From Ustulina deusta (taxonomy: Eukaryota; Ascomycota; Sordariomycetes; Xylariales; Xylariaceae): DNA of 64,000 nt. Under the pieces are notes generated by a model. That model worked only from the letters and a program-made list of their open reading frames with translations. It did no database searches and was not told where the DNA came from. The stretch lies in NCBI GenBank assembly GCA_023159155.1, contig JAJNNX010000063.1, positions 62,001 through 126,000 on the forward strand, given 5' to 3'. This document shows positions 60,809 to 64,000 of this stretch, one piece after another. The position numbers were made by a program, and so were the translations under genes. Numbering within the stretch: the first letter of the stretch is position 1; every line of letters begins with the position of its first letter.

Positions 60809-61729
60809 CTACTTTGGCCTGATAATTTCAATGGGCTCCCCAGGCTTATTCGCGGAAATAGCCAGATAATGCCAATGGCTTTGGCCTCGGTAGGCCTCAA
60901 CACCAGCAACAGTATTAATAAACCACCGCTCGAGCCTGAAAAGGCGAACGAATAGATATGGTATTAATGCGAGCAGGAAGAATAATCTAGTCATGGGGAC
61001 AATGTTTTTGGAATAGTCGCGAACTACAACATCTTCGAAGCCTGCCTCTTCCAGCAACCTTTTGAACACGCCAGGGTGTGATATGGCATTCGTAGGCATG
61101 GCAGCGTACTCGTTCACCTTATCCATCGACAGAGCAATGTCCCGTGGCGCGGTTTCGCGCGTGTTGTGGTCGTACTCGAATTGGACTAAGCGACCACCAG
61201 GTTTCAAGAGGCGATAGAAACCCTTGAGGACTGCCGCGGGATCGGTGGCATGAACAAATGTTTCCATAGTATATATGCCATCGAAGGACTGGGAACCCAA
61301 AGACTCAAGATGATGGTAGTCCATCTTCCGAACTCTGAGTTGCCCCGGGGGGAGACCAGCCTGCTTGAAATTGCGGGAGGATTTGTAGACATGATGGTCC
61401 ACGACATCGATAGCCTCAACCCGTAAATTATGAGTCCGGGCCATGCGCAAGGCCACATGCCCAACGCCGCAGCCGGCGTCCAAGACCTGAGAGCCAGGCG
61501 GCAGAGCAAGCGCCTCGGCTAGCTTGTCTTCCATCTGGCGAAGACCCCTCGACAAAGGAAAAGGCCAGCATGTGTCCTGTTCATAGTATCCGAAATGTCG
61601 CGTGCCCCCGAGCAGCAGCCTATACCCTATTCGGGACTCGAGGGAGTAGTAGTAGGTCTGCAGAGGGGCATTTGCATTGATGAGCGGCTCGGTGTTTTCG
61701 TCGCCCGACCGGCCCGCTGAGGGTGACAT
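60809..61729 (-). CDS. SAM-dependent methyltransferase, Erg6/SMT-like
   Basis: Intronless, 306 aa from the ATG at 61729 (MSPSAGRSG). The frame continues to 61882, but those 51 residues look unrelated. Motif I VLDAGCGVGHVAL is the SAM-binding loop, with the acidic ribose ligand in VEAIDVV. Post-I segments FDGIYTMETFVHATD and LLKPGGRLVQFEYD follow the class I fold, and the layout resembles sterol C24-methyltransferases. A hydrophobic stretch near the C-terminus (MTRLFFLLALIPYLFVRLF) suggests membrane association or a lipophilic substrate. It could O- or C-methylate the pathway product, which would compensate for the inactive PKS methyltransferase domain (inference). A housekeeping lipid role cannot be excluded. 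Confidence 0.85.
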   Translation of the reverse strand: MSPSAGRSGDENTEPLINANAPLQTYYYSLESRIGYRLLLGGTRHFGYYEQDTCWPFPLSRGLRQMEDKLAEALALPPGSQVLDAGCGVGHVALRMARTHNLRVEAIDVVDHHVYKSSRNFKQAGLPPGQLRVRKMDYHHLESLGSQSFDGIYTMETFVHATDPAAVLKGFYRLLKPGGRLVQFEYDHNTRETAPRDIALSMDKVNEYAAMPTNAISHPGVFKRLLEEAGFEDVVVRDYSKNIVPMTRLFFLLALIPYLFVRLFRLERWFINTVAGVEAYRGQSHWHYLAISANKPGEPIEIIRPK

Positions 61730-62725
61730 GGCGGATGAGGAGGCTCCAAGGGTTAGTCCCGTAAGCTCTTTGGCACGAACACAAGTGAGGTAATTGTGAG
61801 GAAGTAATAAGAAGCATGAGAGTACGGAGTATGAACAGATGGAAACCCGATCGCATGGATAGAGGGGCAATCCAGGAGCCAATTAGATGGCTAGAAAAGA
61901 CGGAGCCTTCCTAAATATAATTATAGGATTGATACCTTTAAAACAGTGAACTAACTACTGGTAGAGCTTCATTAATTGCAGATAAAAGGGTCTCGTCGGA
62001 AGATGCACCCGTACTCTAGACTGAGTGGACATTGCCTGTGTGTTACCTATTATATTGTATTGTCAGTTGTAGATGAATGGGATGGAAGATAAACACTGTG
62101 GTACTCACTGTATGTATCATGGGTACTTAGGTACTTATAGTATGTGGGTCTGATGTACCCTGCACTCTAGCCATTTGTGGCCGTGGTGGCTTATATTGTT
62201 AGATTAGATAAGCTCCATGGATCGCGACTAGGTACCCTACCTAGGTAGATAAATTTACAGCCACCTAACAGGAAATCTCCAGGGTCTTAGATTCCACGTT
62301 TCCAGGTGCCGCGCTGAAAATCCAGGCACATTCAAGTTGGCCTGGGTGAGTAAAACATATCTACCTAGGTAGATAGGCATTTTTCGTGGGTGTCACGTGC
62401 CTTTAGGCCGTCTCAGGTCCTCTACGGCTACCTACTCTGATGACCGGGTTTACACTGGTGATCTGGCTTATACCCCTGTATCTAACAGATGTCCAGCCTC
62501 TTCGATTTTCTGCTGTCCCATTCTGTCCTGTAATAGGGTCGGATTCTCCTAAACACTCACCCATGAAAGGTACCCAGCGACTTGTTTCGTGATAGAATCG
62601 ATACAGGTTTGTCTTCTGGTCACATCAGTGATGGCTATCACTGTGTTGATACCAGCCACCTCTAACTCCTATGCAGCGCGGGTGCCTAAAATATGGCCCG
62701 GGATCTCACACTTTCAATCCAATCA
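61730..62725. other. Intergenic region, probable locus border
   Basis: About 1 kb with several CTACCTAGGTAG palindromic words (62236-62250, 62360-62372). No gene. Contains the methyltransferase promoter on its left side. Confidence 0.5.
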
Positions 62726-63739
62726 TCATTCGTCCCGGGTAGCTGAAAGGAAGAACTCGAAGGCGATTTCTCGCCCCAAGATAGCGAGTTCGTCAATGTA
62801 GACGCGCCCCTTGGAAGTTCTGAACAAGCATTCGAGACTCGACAAGTTCTCCCCGAAATGAGATAGGTCTCGGTTGCCCCCAAGGAGACTGCGAGGTATC
62901 GGCCCGGAAAGACCTTGAGAGACCCAATACTCAAGACGGTCGTGTTGTAGCTCCTGCCGTATCACAAGCTCAACCGGTTCAAGCTCGTTCTCCCTTCGGC
63001 GTGGCGAGTCCTCAGTTCCGTATCCGGACCGTCTTGGGTGGACTGTGTCTGGTATTTTGATGTTGTGTTTGTCCGCGGTGCCTACGATGAGGTCGTAAAC
63101 CTGGCCCATGGTTAGGCCGCCGGGAGTGTCGAATGCCGCCTTCAGGACTGGCATGTGGACCGGAAGAACCCCCTGCTCAGATTCCCGCAATTCCCATCGG
63201 AGTTTGGTGATGGCGGGCTGGGCAAACTGCATGTTCCTCCATGATGCAGATGGTACTAGCCACCTGGAACGCCATGTATCGTCGTGTAGCCCTGTTTTAG
63301 TATAGAGGAGCTCCGTCGAGATCGGCACATCCCTCCAACCCGGATGATGAAAAAAACAGGGCATAAATCGCATGAGGAGAGGGTTTGATTCGTAGGTTTG
63401 TTCGTGTCGTGATTTATTTGCCCGTTTTCTCAACCACAAGTGTTTCTGAATAAAAGTCGATTGGTTTACATAGAAATACCAGTGCTTTGAAACCCTCTGC
63501 GCACTAAGTAGTATAGTCCACGGATCCAGTTCCAGCATGATTATGTCGAAGAGTTCAGGTATGCAGAAAACCTCTTGCCGGGCACGAATGGGCCCCGGCT
63601 CAGGCTCTAGCCGTTCGTTAGAAACATTGAGTTTTTTTATGGCGTGGAGTAGATGATTGGATACGCGTTCTATCCTTGTTAACGCACTGAATTTCCGCCG
63701 TCGCGTCATTGTGTCGCAATAGCCTGCTTGCTCTAACAT
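62726..63739 (-). CDS. F-box-like domain protein
   Basis: Single-exon frame of 337 aa with ATG at 63739 (a second ATG at 63709 gives MTRRRKFS). Residues about 56-100, VFCIPELFDIIMLELDPWTILLSAQRVSKHW and the following segment, fit the fungal F-box-like pattern (helix, hydrophobic core, Q-R-V-x-K-x-W/F). The remaining sequence is typical of the large, variable family of fungal F-box proteins and contains no other recognised domain. Such proteins usually link targets to SCF ubiquitin ligases through Skp1. Not a typical biosynthetic gene, so it probably lies outside the polyketide locus. Confidence 0.75.
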   Translation of the reverse strand: MLEQAGYCDTMTRRRKFSALTRIERVSNHLLHAIKKLNVSNERLEPEPGPIRARQEVFCIPELFDIIMLELDPWTILLSAQRVSKHWYFYVNQSTFIQKHLWLRKRANKSRHEQTYESNPLLMRFMPCFFHHPGWRDVPISTELLYTKTGLHDDTWRSRWLVPSASWRNMQFAQPAITKLRWELRESEQGVLPVHMPVLKAAFDTPGGLTMGQVYDLIVGTADKHNIKIPDTVHPRRSGYGTEDSPRRRENELEPVELVIRQELQHDRLEYWVSQGLSGPIPRSLLGGNRDLSHFGENLSSLECLFRTSKGRVYIDELAILGREIAFEFFLSATRDE

Positions 63740-64000
63740 GCAACGACTCAGTCAGCGAGTTTAATATTGGCTTTAGAGACCAAATAATACTGATTCGTGA
63801 AGGCGTAATCTGGGTTGTGGGGGTATGTTGATATTTTAGGGTGTTGCCTAAGCTGATTGATTCAAGATTGCAGAAGGCTAATTCGGAGACTAAGCTGATT
63901 GAGTACCGTGCCCTATAGCGGCGCCATAGTGTTACTTCTATAAATATACAAATGCTGTTGTACGCGGGCTATCACAGAAGGCAAGGCTCCAGAATAAAGC
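63740..64000. other. Window edge, no gene seen
   Basis: 261 bp upstream of the F-box-like gene, containing its promoter. The word TAAGCTGATTGA occurs twice (about 63849 and 63892). Confidence 0.5.

Overview
This window is nuclear DNA of a filamentous ascomycete (Pezizomycotina). The genes have short introns of about 40-145 bp with GTAAGT-like donors and CTAAC/CTGAC-like branch sites. The gene types (a highly reducing polyketide synthase, VAO/BBE flavoenzymes, a bZIP-basic-region plus ankyrin 'bANK' regulator, DHA1 MFS) are fungal. The left half consists of transposons degraded almost wholly by C-to-T/G-to-A transitions, the signature of repeat-induced point mutation (RIP). I could not identify the species.

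Layout. 1-12.9 kb is extremely AT-rich. It holds a degraded LTR retrotransposon (LTRs 1062-1474 and 7217-7706) and two copies of a MITE-like element with long terminal inverted repeats (10680-11131, 11700-12181). 12.9-16.0 kb is a GC-normal island with an intact-looking TOXE-like bANK gene (14379-15572). 16.0-27.4 kb is a tandem Ty3/gypsy array: three 251-bp LTRs separated by two degraded internal regions, bracketed by one target duplication (ACCTTG), with a young 283-bp unmutated insertion in the second internal copy. 27.4-29.3 kb holds a palindromic 18-bp minisatellite, a hAT transposase fragment and a 124-bp MITE-like inverted repeat.

30-62 kb is a polyketide biosynthetic locus: SDR (+), secreted or vesicular bicovalent-type BBE oxidase (-), alpha/beta hydrolase of the polyketide transferase/thiohydrolase kind (-), highly reducing PKS KS-AT-DH-psiMT-ER-KR-ACP (+, 5 exons, about 2423 aa), second BBE-type oxidase (-), ankyrin protein related to the bANK gene but without a visible basic region (+), BAHD-type acyltransferase (-), DHA1 MFS transporter (+) and an Erg6-like SAM methyltransferase (-). 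An F-box-like gene (62726-63739) probably lies outside the locus.

How they may work together (inference). The PKS builds a reduced chain that lacks C-methyl branches because its methyltransferase domain has lost its SAM motif. It has no terminal release domain, so the divergently transcribed hydrolase is the candidate offloading enzyme. The SDR, the two flavin oxidases, the acyltransferase and the methyltransferase would tailor the product and the MFS protein would export it. No cytochrome P450 and no Zn2Cys6 regulator is visible; the only regulator candidates are the two bANK-type genes, one inside the locus and one on the island within the RIP-degraded repeats. Exon boundaries were derived by eye from reading frame and splice consensus; domain limits are approximate.
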